Assembly: GCF_013410105.1 (NCBI RefSeq)
Contig: NZ_JACCCJ010000005.1
Span: forward strand, 1-64,000
Length of the DNA stretch: 64,000 nucleotides
Reading direction: 5' to 3'
Source: Sphingopyxis sp. JAI108
GTDB lineage: Bacteria > Pseudomonadota > Alphaproteobacteria > Sphingomonadales > Sphingomonadaceae
The notes beneath the pieces are model-generated. The model was not told where the DNA came from and did no database searches. It worked only from the letters and a program-made list of their open reading frames with translations. Shown piece by piece: positions 17,962 through 26,293 of the stretch; position 1 is the first letter of the stretch; the number at the start of each line of letters is the position of its first letter. The position numbers were made by a program, and so were the translations under genes.

Positions 17962-19284
17962 ATGGCCACTTGGCTGAAGCGCGGCGCCCCCCAGCAACAG
18001 CGGGCGGACATCCAGAAGAGCGTATCCGAAACCGTCGAGCGGATTTTGGCGGACATCGAAGCGCGCGGCGACGCCGCTGTGCGCGAACTCTCGCAGAAAT
18101 TCGACGGTTGGAACCCCGAATCGCTCGTGCTCAGCGATCGCGAAAAGCAGGATTGCCTCGACCAGCTATCGAGCCAGGATTTGAAGGACATCGAATTTGC
18201 GCAGACGCAGGTGCGCAATTTTGCACAGATCCAGCGCGATAGCATGCTGGAGGTCGAGGTCGAGACGCTGCCCGGCGTCGTCCTCGGTCACAAGCATGTG
18301 CCTGTCAATGCCGCGGGCTGCTATGTCCCCGGCGGCAAATACCCGCTGCTCGCCTCGGCGCATATGTCGGTCATCACCGCGAAGGTTGCGGGCGTACCGC
18401 GCGTTATCTCATGCGCGCCGCCGTTCCAGGGCAAGCCCGCGCCGGCGATCGTCGCCGCGCAGGTGATGGCGGGTGCCGACGATATATATGTGTTGGGCGG
18501 GGTGCAGGCGATCGGCGCGATGGCGATCGGCACCGAGACGATCAAGCCCGTCGACATTCTCGTCGGTCCTGGCAACGCCTTCGTCGCCGAAGCCAAGCGC
18601 AAGCTGTTCGGGCGCGTCGGCATCGACCTGTTCGCCGGCCCGACCGAGACGCTGGTGATCGCCGACGAGGTCGGCGCCGACGGCGAGCTTTGCGCGACCG
18701 ACCTGCTCGGGCAGGCCGAACATGGCCCCGATAGCCCGGCCATCCTGCTCACGACGTCGGAGAAACTTGCACGCGAGACGATGGCGGAGGTCGAGCGGTT
18801 GCTCCAGATCCTGCCGACCGCCGATCATGCACGCAAGGCGTGGGAAACCTATGGCGAAGTCATCGTCGCCGACAGCGACGAGGAAATGGTCGCGATCGCT
18901 GACGACATTGCATCGGAGCATGTCCAGGTGATGACCGCCGATCCCGACTATTTCCTGAAACACATGACCAACTATGGCGCCCTGTTCCTCGGCCCGCGCA
19001 CCAATGTGAGCTATGGCGACAAGGTCATTGGCACCAATCACACGCTGCCGACCGGCAAGGCGGCGCGCTACACCGGCGGGCTTTGGGTGGGCAAGTTCCT
19101 CAAGACCTGCACTTACCAGCGCGTCACCAGCGATGCGGCGTCGGCGATGATTGGCGAATATTGCAGCCGTCTGTGCGCGCTCGAAGGCTTCGCCGGGCAC
19201 GGCGAGCAGGCGAATATCCGTGTGCGCCGTTATGGCGGCCGCGACGTGCCTTATGCCGGACGCGCCGAGCCTGTGGTCGCCTGA
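17962..19284 (+). CDS. HisD-type zinc dehydrogenase (histidinol/sulfopropanediol dehydrogenase family)
   Basis: 440 aa, full length. HisD fold motifs are present: Zn-ligand region [11 protein letters not shown], catalytic ASEHVQVM (Glu-His), [17 protein letters not shown] and the C-terminal GHGEQANIR. The N-terminal MATWLKRG resembles the catabolic HisD relatives such as sulfopropanediol 3-dehydrogenase rather than the biosynthetic enzyme. It oxidises an alcohol through an aldehyde to an acid with 2 NAD+. A strong AGGAGG lies 6 nt before the ATG. No other his gene is near, so a role in this catabolic pathway is likely. Confidence 0.88.
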   Translation: MATWLKRGAPQQQRADIQKSVSETVERILADIEARGDAAVRELSQKFDGWNPESLVLSDREKQDCLDQLSSQDLKDIEFAQTQVRNFAQIQRDSMLEVEVETLPGVVLGHKHVPVNAAGCYVPGGKYPLLASAHMSVITAKVAGVPRVISCAPPFQGKPAPAIVAAQVMAGADDIYVLGGVQAIGAMAIGTETIKPVDILVGPGNAFVAEAKRKLFGRVGIDLFAGPTETLVIADEVGADGELCATDLLGQAEHGPDSPAILLTTSEKLARETMAEVERLLQILPTADHARKAWETYGEVIVADSDEEMVAIADDIASEHVQVMTADPDYFLKHMTNYGALFLGPRTNVSYGDKVIGTNHTLPTGKAARYTGGLWVGKFLKTCTYQRVTSDAASAMIGEYCSRLCALEGFAGHGEQANIRVRRYGGRDVPYAGRAEPVVA

Positions 19285-19311
19285 CCCGATCGACTTCCGC
19301 AGGAGGAAGTT

Positions 19312-19346
19312 GGCCCGCATCCCAATCGGGGTGCGGGCCCTTTTTT
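19312..19346 (+). terminator. Rho-independent terminator after the lyase-hisD operon
   Basis: Stem GGCCCGCA / TGCGGGCC (19312-19319 and 19332-19339) followed by CTTTTTTG. It sits in the 63-bp gap between the convergent hisD-like and cupin genes. Confidence 0.85.
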
Positions 19347-19347
19347 G

Positions 19348-20085
19348 TCAGACGCGGTGCAGGTCCCACGGACCGTCGTGCCATTCGAGGAGGACGCAGC
19401 CGCCCCGCGTCACTTCGTCGAAGCCATGGATGCTGCGCGCCGGGTTCCAGAGATAGGAGCCTGCGCGCATCGGACGCGTCGCGTCGGGCTGGATATCGCC
19501 TTTGAGGCAGAATATTTCCTCCTGCACCGGATGCCAGTTCGGGCCGCTGCCGCGAAAGCCCGCTGGAACGCGCAGCATTCGCGTATCGGCCCCCGTCTGG
19601 GGGTCGAGCCACAGGACGCGCCGCTCGAAACCGTCAAGCGGGACTCCGTCGATCACCGGGGTGAAGGGCGCGATGGCGGAAATGTCGGACGTCACGATGG
19701 CACCATGCGCTTCGGCGACGGGGCGATAGGCCTGTTTTGGGTCCTGGATCAGGATAAGCTCGCTTGGCTCGATCGCTTCCATCGTTGGCATCGCTGCGCC
19801 GGTGGGGACGACGACGAAAGCGCCTGCGGCAAGGTTGTGATCGCCGAAGCGGACGCGGCCCGACAGCAGCGCGAACTGCTGGACGGTGGAAACGGCAAGT
19901 GCCGTCGGGCTGGCCCAACCGGCGCGCAAGGTCACAATGGCACTGCGCAGGCTGCCGTCGTCGAGGCGGCGCAGCGCGCGAAGCTCGACGGGATCGTCGC
20001 CCCACAGCGCGGCAGTCTCGGGCGCGATGGCGTCGCGGTGGATGCATACCGAAATATCATGGGCAAGGTCGTCAGGCGTTGTCAT
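19348..20085 (-). CDS. Bicupin protein with metal site only in the C-terminal domain
   Basis: 245 aa, two cupin repeats. The C-terminal repeat has GPNWHPVQEEIF and a second His in NPARSIHGFDE, a usable metal site; the N-terminal repeat lacks the His/Glu set. It is the mirror case to the bicupin at 11960. AGGAG lies 8-9 nt before the ATG at 20085. It diverges from another bicupin gene with operator 3 between them, so both belong to the island's regulon. Dioxygenase or isomerase activity is possible; the substrate is unknown. Confidence 0.72.
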   Translation of the reverse strand: MTTPDDLAHDISVCIHRDAIAPETAALWGDDPVELRALRRLDDGSLRSAIVTLRAGWASPTALAVSTVQQFALLSGRVRFGDHNLAAGAFVVVPTGAAMPTMEAIEPSELILIQDPKQAYRPVAEAHGAIVTSDISAIAPFTPVIDGVPLDGFERRVLWLDPQTGADTRMLRVPAGFRGSGPNWHPVQEEIFCLKGDIQPDATRPMRAGSYLWNPARSIHGFDEVTRGGCVLLEWHDGPWDLHRV

Positions 20086-20156
20086 CGCGGCATCTCCTTT
20101 ATCAGCCGACGCGGATTGTTGCATGCCGTTGTGGACCGAACGATCATTGCTGCCTC

Positions 20157-20175
20157 TTTGCTCGCCTGGCGAATA
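20157..20175. promoter_or_regulatory. Putative IclR operator 3 (divergent bicupin genes)
   Basis: TTTGCTCGCCTGGCGAATA, three mismatches from operator 1 over 19 nt at most, centred almost midway (about 71 bp) between the two divergent start codons. Confidence 0.72.
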
Positions 20176-20245
20176 AATTGCCTTTCGGTCGGGCAGGGCT
20201 TGGCGCGACGCCGCTAAAGTCGGATATTTCCGCAACGATAGGAGC

Positions 20246-20992
20246 GTGAAAGTGAGACCGAAAATCGTCGGGCTGGATGTCGATGCAATGGAGTGGGCGC
20301 CGTTGGGCCCGCCGGGGTTGTTCAGCAAATTGCTCAGCCGCGATCCCGATACGGGCGCGCGGACCGCGATGCAGCGGATGGATCCGGGACTGGGTTATCA
20401 GCCGCCGACGATCGCGCACTTCCACACGACCTATGAGGAAATCCTGGGAATAGCAGGGCGTTTCACCTTCGATCAGCGCACCTGGGTCGTGCCCGGCGCC
20501 TATGTCTTCCATCCGCCGCGCACCGTGCATGGCTTCGCGAGCCAGGTTCCGCAGGAAAGCCTCTTCCTCTCGCGCGTCGGCCGCGACCTCGACGTGAATC
20601 TGGTTCACGAGCCCGCGGACAATGATCTCTATGTGATCGAAGGCGACGTGCCGCCGCGCGTCCCCGCTGCGTTTGGGGATGCGAGAGTGATGGTCGGATG
20701 GAGCGAAGCGACGCTTCTCGGCCAGCCTGTCAGCGCCTGCCTGCTCAGCCGCGACCCCGAGACTGGCGAAGGCTCGGCGCTGGTACGGCTACCGCAGGGC
20801 TGGGAAAGCCCGTCGCAGTATCGCGACGATTATCTCGAGGTTTTTGCGCTCGGCGGCGGCCTTTCAGCCGATGGTGCGCCGGCGATCGCCGGGCGCGCCT
20901 ATTTCTTCATCCCGCCGGGGGAGGCGATCCCCGCCTTTCGCGCCGAGCGCGACTGCGAACTCTATGTCAACTTCGGGAGCGCGTTCGCATGA
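20246..20992 (+). CDS. Bicupin protein with metal site only in the N-terminal domain
   Basis: 248 aa from a GTG start with an AGGAG box 4 nt upstream. The first repeat has AHFHTTYEEILG and the motif-2 His in PRTVHGF; the second repeat (from about residue 140) has lost these residues. It is translationally coupled to the double SDR gene (ATGA). It may act on the same intermediate as, or heterodimerise with, the other cupins (speculation). Confidence 0.72.
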   Translation: MKVRPKIVGLDVDAMEWAPLGPPGLFSKLLSRDPDTGARTAMQRMDPGLGYQPPTIAHFHTTYEEILGIAGRFTFDQRTWVVPGAYVFHPPRTVHGFASQVPQESLFLSRVGRDLDVNLVHEPADNDLYVIEGDVPPRVPAAFGDARVMVGWSEATLLGQPVSACLLSRDPETGEGSALVRLPQGWESPSQYRDDYLEVFALGGGLSADGAPAIAGRAYFFIPPGEAIPAFRAERDCELYVNFGSAFA

Positions 20993-22305
20993 GTGGAACT
21001 GCCATCGTCGTTCGTCCCGCGTCGGCGCTGGGCGCTCGCGCGGTTGCCGCGCTGACGGCGTCGGACTGGACGGTCATCGAGCTCGACGACGGCGACGAAG
21101 CGGGATGGGACGCCCTGATCGCGACGCTCGAACGACGCGGCGACGCGGTGCAGCTCATCGTGACCGCGCCGCCGGGGAGCGCGCCCGCCGACGACCCGGA
21201 CCCTGCGATCGGTATCGCGTGGCGCGGCGCGAAATATGCGCTCCCGCTGTTTGCGCAGAGGGGCGAGGGCATATTGCTGACGCTCGGCTTCGTGCCGGAA
21301 CCCGGTGGCGCCCTGCCGGGCAGCGACGCCGCCGCAGAGTCGATCCGCCTGCTGACCGCCGCCGCGTTGCTCGATGCCGGTAAAGCCGGCATCCGCCTGC
21401 GTTCGAACCGGCTTTTTTGCGCGCCCGATGCGGCGCCCGCGGCGATCGAGGAGGCCATCCGAATGTTCGCCGACGACCGCGGTCGATTCATGGCCGGCGC
21501 GGAGATAAGCCTGCGGCGCGGCGACGGCCCGGCCCGGCCCGGCCTCGCCGACAAGACGCTGCTGGTTACGGGAGCGACGTCGGGCATCGGCCGCGCCGCA
21601 GCGATCGAGGTCGGTCGCCAAGGTGGCTGGGTCGCGGTCGGCGGACGCAAGCTCGACCTTGCCGAAGAGACGCTGGCAGAGGTGCGCGCGGTCGGCGGCG
21701 ACGGTATGGTAATCCGGCTCGACGTCACCGACGGTGCGGCGTGGGAGGAGGCCGCGCGTACGATCGGCTCGGTTCGCGGCGCGCTGCATGGTCTCGTCAA
21801 CAATGCTGGCGAGGCGCGCAACCGGCCGATCGGCGAGTTAAGCTCGGACGATCTGGCCTTTCTGACCGGGATCAATTGTCGCGGTGTCCGGACGGGTATC
21901 GACGCCATGACGGCATTGCTCGCGAAGGATGGCGGATCGGTACTCAATATCGCTTCGGTCGCCGGCCTGCGCGCCGGGCCGGGCGGATCGGCCTACAGTG
22001 CGTCGAAAGCAGCGATGGTGGGCCTCTCTTGTGGTTTCGCGGCACGCTTTGCGGCCGCCTCTGTTCCCGTGCGGGTCAATAGCCTTTTGCCCGGCCTGAT
22101 CTGGAGCGACAGCGTCGCCGATTCATTAGGGGAGCAAGGCGCGCGTGCCTTTCGCGCCATGATCGAACCCAAGACCCCGCTCGGCCGCGTCGGCGTGCCC
22201 GAAGAAGTGGCGAGCGTGATCGCCTACCTCCTGTCTGATGCCGCCGCCGCAGTGTCGGGACAGACAATCACAGTATCGGGCGGGCTCGAACTCGGTTTTC
22301 CCTGA
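20989..22305 (+). CDS. Tandem SDR protein: degenerate SDR half fused to a complete SDR oxidoreductase
   Basis: 438 aa, far longer than a usual ~250 aa SDR. Residues about 185-438 form a complete classical SDR: TGATSGIGRAA cofactor motif, NNAG, the active-site serine in NIASVAGL and YSASK. Residues 1-180 look like a decayed SDR: a short beta-alpha start without the glycine motif, and a helix segment GAKYALPLFAQRGEG, but no YxxxK. The start overlaps the bicupin stop by ATGA. It probably oxidises or reduces a pathway intermediate; the first half may serve for dimerisation. Confidence 0.82.
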   Translation: MSGTAIVVRPASALGARAVAALTASDWTVIELDDGDEAGWDALIATLERRGDAVQLIVTAPPGSAPADDPDPAIGIAWRGAKYALPLFAQRGEGILLTLGFVPEPGGALPGSDAAAESIRLLTAAALLDAGKAGIRLRSNRLFCAPDAAPAAIEEAIRMFADDRGRFMAGAEISLRRGDGPARPGLADKTLLVTGATSGIGRAAAIEVGRQGGWVAVGGRKLDLAEETLAEVRAVGGDGMVIRLDVTDGAAWEEAARTIGSVRGALHGLVNNAGEARNRPIGELSSDDLAFLTGINCRGVRTGIDAMTALLAKDGGSVLNIASVAGLRAGPGGSAYSASKAAMVGLSCGFAARFAAASVPVRVNSLLPGLIWSDSVADSLGEQGARAFRAMIEPKTPLGRVGVPEEVASVIAYLLSDAAAAVSGQTITVSGGLELGFP

Positions 22306-22330
22306 AATCTTCCGCCGCACCTTAGCCGAC

Positions 22331-22371
22331 AAAAAGGGGGCGCCGTTCGCAAGATACGGCGCCCCTTTTTT
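22331..22371. terminator. Bidirectional terminator between the SDR and TonB receptor genes
   Basis: Stem of 15 bp with one bulged G (AAAAAGGGGGCGCCGT at 22331-22346, matched by 22357-22371) and A/T runs on both sides, suited to ending both convergent transcripts. Confidence 0.85.
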
Positions 22372-22439
22372 GCGCGACGAAAGGAAAGGCGGAACCCCGG
22401 CCGGATTGTGACCCGGTCCTGGGTTCCCAGTGGGAGAGC

Positions 22440-24785
22440 TCAGAAATCCTTGCTGAAGCGCAGCCCGAACGCCCGCTTGGCCGGTGCGGCGATGAATTCG
22501 CCATTGGGGCGGCTCGGGTTGAAGTTCCCATAATAGCGCGCAAAGTCCGGCGTCAGCTCGTTGAAGATATTGTCGACGAAGAAGAGCGCGGTCCAATCGT
22601 CCCCTTTGAAGCCGAACTGCGCGTCGGCAACCGTCTTGCTGGCCAGCATCACGCGATTATCGAAGCGGGCGTATCGCGACGAGCGGTAACGGCCCGACAA
22701 TTCGACGAAGGCAGATGCGTCGCTGGTGACCGGCTGTTCGACGCGGATCGATCCCGAAAGCGAGTGCTTCGGAACCAGCGGCATGCGGTTGCCGCCGAAC
22801 TGGCGGTCGGTGCCCGCGGGTGCCGGGTAGACGTCGCGCGCCGCGAAATCGACGAAGGTCGAATCGGCATAGGCATAGTTGAAGGTCAGCGTGAGTGCAT
22901 CGGCCGGGCGAACGATGACGCCGATCTCGGCCCCCTTCACCTCGGCCTTGTCGGCGTTGATGATATAGTTGAGGCTGACCGCGGTGGCGTCGGGGCATTG
23001 CGCTTCGGGCCCGAACGGGCTGGCGGTGCCGTAACAGATCGTCGTCACCTGCACGTCGCGCCAGTCGGAATAATAGAGCGACGCGTCGAAAGAGATCAGG
23101 CGACCGCCGATCCGGCCCTTGGTCCCCAGCTCATAGGTCCACACCGTTTCCTGGCCGAAGGGGCGCAGCTCGTCGCGCACCTGCCCGACGTTGAAGCCGC
23201 CTGGCTTCGCCCCCTTGGCGATGCTGCCGTAAAGGTTGATGTCGTCGGTGATCGCGAGCTTGGCGTTGACGCGTGGCAGCCAGCTGTCGAAGGTCTCCTT
23301 GCCGCGGAACGTGATGTCGGTCGATCCGGTCTGGAAAAGGATGTTGAAGCCGGTCGCCGCTTCGGCGCGGATGATTTCGTGGTTGAAACGAAGTTCGCCG
23401 GTCAGCGTCAGGCCGGGCAGCACATCGGCGTCGACCGACCCGAACACCGAATAGGTGTTGGTGTTCAGCCGCGACGGACGGGGCGTGATACCGTCGCGCG
23501 TCTCGGTGACAAAGGCCTGCGATCCGATAAAGCGCGTATAATCGAGTTCCTCGTAATTTTCGTCGAAGATATAGCCACCAATGAGCAGGCGCAGGTTGTC
23601 GCTGTCATAGCTCAGGCGAAGTTCCTGGCTGAGCTGCTGCAGATCGGTGTCGAATTCGGCGATCCCGACGCACACGCCGGGCAGGCAATTGAGCAACCCG
23701 CCGGGAAGCGCCGTGCCCGAAGGGACATTGTCGCGCTTCGTGTCGAAATCGAACTGGATCGTCGATCCGACCTTGTTGATGCCGGTGACCGACGCGAGCG
23801 ACAGCCCGCCGCCAAGATCGAGCGACATATTGGCAATGCCGCGCCAGGTTTCCGAGACATTGCCCTTGTAATCCATGTGCGACGAGATGCCGACCTGGCT
23901 CGGATCGAAGAGATCCTCGTCTATCACATTGACCCCGGTCAGGCTGATGTCCGGACGCTCGATCACATAAGCCGCGCTCGGCGTGACATGTTCGTCAACA
24001 TAGTTGAGCGAGAATTTGCCCTCGAAGGGCCCGCTTTCGACGAGCACCGAGCCGCCGACGCCCCAGACCTCGCTGGCGCCCAGTCCCTGATGGTTGCCGG
24101 GATTGTTATAAAAGCCACCGAAATTTCGATAGGTGGCCGAAAGCTTGGCGGCGACCGTATCGCCGATCACCGGGCCAGTGATATGGGCCGCCAGTTCGCG
24201 CCGGTCATAGTTGCCGACCGCACCACTGACGCTGCCGCCGGTCGTGAATTCGGGATTCTTGCTGATGAACTGGATCGCACCCGCGAAAGCACTGCGTCCG
24301 AAATAGACGGTCTGCGGTCCCTTGACGACCTCGATCCGCTCGAGGTCCATTAGCGCCGCCGCCGTTTGCGAGCCGCTACCGCCGACCGTGGTGTTGAGGC
24401 TGACGCCGGTCACGTCGATGCCATCCACGATGATCGCGACGTTCGACCGCCCTTCGATCAGCGAGATGCCGCGCAGGCTGGGGCGGATGTCGGCAGGGGA
24501 GGCGCCCTTGTCGAATTGCAGCCCCGGCGTGAGCTGGGCGACCGCATCGACGCTGGCAAGGCCGCGATCCTGGATCGTCTCCGAGGACAGCGCGGTGATC
24601 GCGATCGGCACGTCGGTCAAGCTTTCGGTGCGCCGACGCGCGGTCACGACGATATCGTCGCCGGCGTCATTCGCGCTTGCCTGTGGCGCGGTTTCCTCGG
24701 CAGTCTGGGCCCGTGCGGCCACGGGCGTAAACCCGGCGACGATGGCGATGGCTGCCACGCCTTGAACGAGATTCGATTTGCGCAT
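22440..24785 (-). CDS. TonB-dependent outer-membrane receptor
   Basis: 781 aa. Signal peptide at residues 1-26 (cleavage after ARA), a plug domain starting after the TonB-box-like DIVVTARRR segment, with DVPIAITALSSETIQDRG and RGISLIEGRSNVAIIVDGI, then a long beta-barrel ending in the aromatic C-terminus FSKDF. Sphingomonad receptors of this type often take up aromatic or other carbon sources, not only siderophores. Operator 4 lies 76 bp upstream, linking it to the IclR regulon. Likely imports the island's substrate. Confidence 0.93.
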   Translation of the reverse strand: MRKSNLVQGVAAIAIVAGFTPVAARAQTAEETAPQASANDAGDDIVVTARRRTESLTDVPIAITALSSETIQDRGLASVDAVAQLTPGLQFDKGASPADIRPSLRGISLIEGRSNVAIIVDGIDVTGVSLNTTVGGSGSQTAAALMDLERIEVVKGPQTVYFGRSAFAGAIQFISKNPEFTTGGSVSGAVGNYDRRELAAHITGPVIGDTVAAKLSATYRNFGGFYNNPGNHQGLGASEVWGVGGSVLVESGPFEGKFSLNYVDEHVTPSAAYVIERPDISLTGVNVIDEDLFDPSQVGISSHMDYKGNVSETWRGIANMSLDLGGGLSLASVTGINKVGSTIQFDFDTKRDNVPSGTALPGGLLNCLPGVCVGIAEFDTDLQQLSQELRLSYDSDNLRLLIGGYIFDENYEELDYTRFIGSQAFVTETRDGITPRPSRLNTNTYSVFGSVDADVLPGLTLTGELRFNHEIIRAEAATGFNILFQTGSTDITFRGKETFDSWLPRVNAKLAITDDINLYGSIAKGAKPGGFNVGQVRDELRPFGQETVWTYELGTKGRIGGRLISFDASLYYSDWRDVQVTTICYGTASPFGPEAQCPDATAVSLNYIINADKAEVKGAEIGVIVRPADALTLTFNYAYADSTFVDFAARDVYPAPAGTDRQFGGNRMPLVPKHSLSGSIRVEQPVTSDASAFVELSGRYRSSRYARFDNRVMLASKTVADAQFGFKGDDWTALFFVDNIFNELTPDFARYYGNFNPSRPNGEFIAAPAKRAFGLRFSKDF

Positions 24786-24860
24786 TCCCCATTATCCTTT
24801 TCTATCTGGACAGGGGAAACCTATGTTTCGCGCCGGATACGACCTAACAGCCTGCTGCAT

Positions 24861-24890
24861 TTTGTTCGCAGTGCGAACAATCTTGTTCGC
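24861..24890. promoter_or_regulatory. Putative IclR operator 4 with extra half-site (TonB receptor promoter)
   Basis: TTGTTCGCAGTGCGAACAA (24862-24880) is a near-perfect palindrome with the same half-sites TTCGC/GCGAA as operators 1-3, followed at once by a further TTGTTCGC half-site (24883-24890). Confidence 0.75.
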
Positions 24891-25648
24891 TCGGTCATAA
24901 ATCTGCTCTCAGCGATAGGCTAGGTAAGAACATTTAAGTCATGATTATTACAGCCAATTGTCCGGTAGCGACAGCTAACCTGCGAATGTGAGGCTTTAGA
25001 AGCGGGAGCGATTGAGCACACACCATCGGGCGCATCTTGCCTTCCGAAACATTGTCCAATGCATTGGTGGGCGGCAGAAGGTGGAAGGTGATGTGCCGCG
25101 GCTGCGTTGAGCCGGTAGTCTTTTCGACCACTTTCGTGGCTTTCGAGATAGAACCGGACAGTCTCCAACCGGCCAACCTGAGTCAGGGAAGAGTGTTGAC
25201 CCCGGCTATTTCGCGATGCCGCGGCAAATCCTGAAAGCTCAGAGTTGTCGAAAACCTGCAGATGTAGCGATCAGGGCGTCGGAGCACCCTCAGACCACGT
25301 CTTCGCAACGGCGAGATTGTCCTCCATATAGGAGATCAGGCGCCGCGACCCGTGGCGCCAACGATGTTGGGAAGGGCGGACAGGAGCTGATGCACAAAGC
25401 CGGTTGAAACCGCCTGATCAGGAAAACCCACTTTGGCCGGTGCACCTCGAGTGCGAGCAATTGGTCGGGACCCGATCCGCGCGAAAGGCATCATGGCCAG
25501 CGGCGCACCACAATGCCGCATCATAGGCCGGACACATGGCCGCACCAACCAGCAGGTCGCATCGTACCTAGAAACTGCTTGCCAACGGAGGGCCGTCCAC
25601 ACACGGCCAAGTTCGGAAATGGATATCGGATTGGCAAGTCCTGGTGCG
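24891..25648. other. Gene-free stretch, possibly decayed sequence
   Basis: About 760 bp without a convincing gene. Short open frames exist on both strands but none shows a recognisable domain, a ribosome-binding site or consistent codon bias. Base composition is less GC-rich than the flanks in the first part. It separates the catabolic island from the next module and could be a remnant of an old junction. Confidence 0.5.
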
Positions 25649-26227
25649 CTAAACGGAGGATACGTTCGGCTGGCTTCGGCGCGCGCGATACGCTCGCGTC
25701 TTTTGACGGTTGCCGCAGCCGGTCGAAGAACACCAGCGGCGCGAACCCGGTTTTGATCGATCAAGAAACACCCATCCGCAATCTGGATCGGCGCACGCTT
25801 TCAGCCGGTCGAGTTGTCCCGTGATCGCAAGCAAATGGAACTGGACCAGCACCATGCCAAGGGTATCGGCGCCCGCCTGCGGAATGAGGTTTACTCGGCC
25901 TTCTGCATCAGTCTCGACCCTCAGTCCGTAGATCGATGCCGCAGTGTCGAGTGCCGGCGCGGCCGCCCTCCGCTCGGGTGGTGGAAGTTTCAGATAGGAT
26001 CGCAGCGCGTTCCTGAGCGCAACGGCGTCGTGCCAAGCTCCGGCATCCACGTGTTCGCTCAGATCGTGCTGTTTGAACCAAGCGCCGAGACGAGCCGGCG
26101 TCTCGATTGCATCGCCACCGGTAAGGCGCATGTGGTCGACAACATAGCGCCGCTCGTCGAGCGTGTTGGCGAAATCATAGAGCAGCGCGGCGCCGGGCGG
26201 CACTTCATATCGGTCGGACAGCCTCAT
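25649..26227 (-). CDS. ABATE/CGNR zinc-finger putative transcriptional regulator
   Basis: 192 aa. The N-terminal part fits the stress-responsive ABATE domain (LLYDFANTLDERRYV), and the C-terminal CGNR zinc finger is complete: CADPDCGWVFLDRS, WCSSTGCGNRQK, RRS. Proteins of this type are predicted DNA-binding regulators and often sit beside the transporters or enzymes they control. It is divergent from an amidase-MFS pair and a palindrome lies between. The ATG at 26227 gives a normal N-terminus; a GTG at 26269 would add 14 residues. Confidence 0.8.
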   Translation of the reverse strand: MRLSDRYEVPPGAALLYDFANTLDERRYVVDHMRLTGGDAIETPARLGAWFKQHDLSEHVDAGAWHDAVALRNALRSYLKLPPPERRAAAPALDTAASIYGLRVETDAEGRVNLIPQAGADTLGMVLVQFHLLAITGQLDRLKACADPDCGWVFLDRSKPGSRRWCSSTGCGNRQKTRAYRARRSQPNVSSV

Positions 26228-26264
26228 GACACCAGTATAGGAGTTTTTGTGGTTGACTCCAAGA

Positions 26265-26293
26265 GACACTATTAAATATGTTTAAATGGTGTC
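26265..26293. promoter_or_regulatory. AT-rich inverted repeat at the CGNR / amidase divergent promoter
   Basis: GACACTATTAAA and TTTAAATGGTGTC form an imperfect inverted repeat (one indel) in an AT-rich patch. It overlaps the amidase ATG at 26286, and a further GACACC lies at 26228-26233. Likely an operator for the CGNR protein. Confidence 0.45.

Noticed and set aside
25336..25764. 142-aa minus-strand open frame in the gene-free stretch
   Set aside because: No domain, low-complexity Arg/Ala-rich translation, and overlaps the CGNR gene in another frame.
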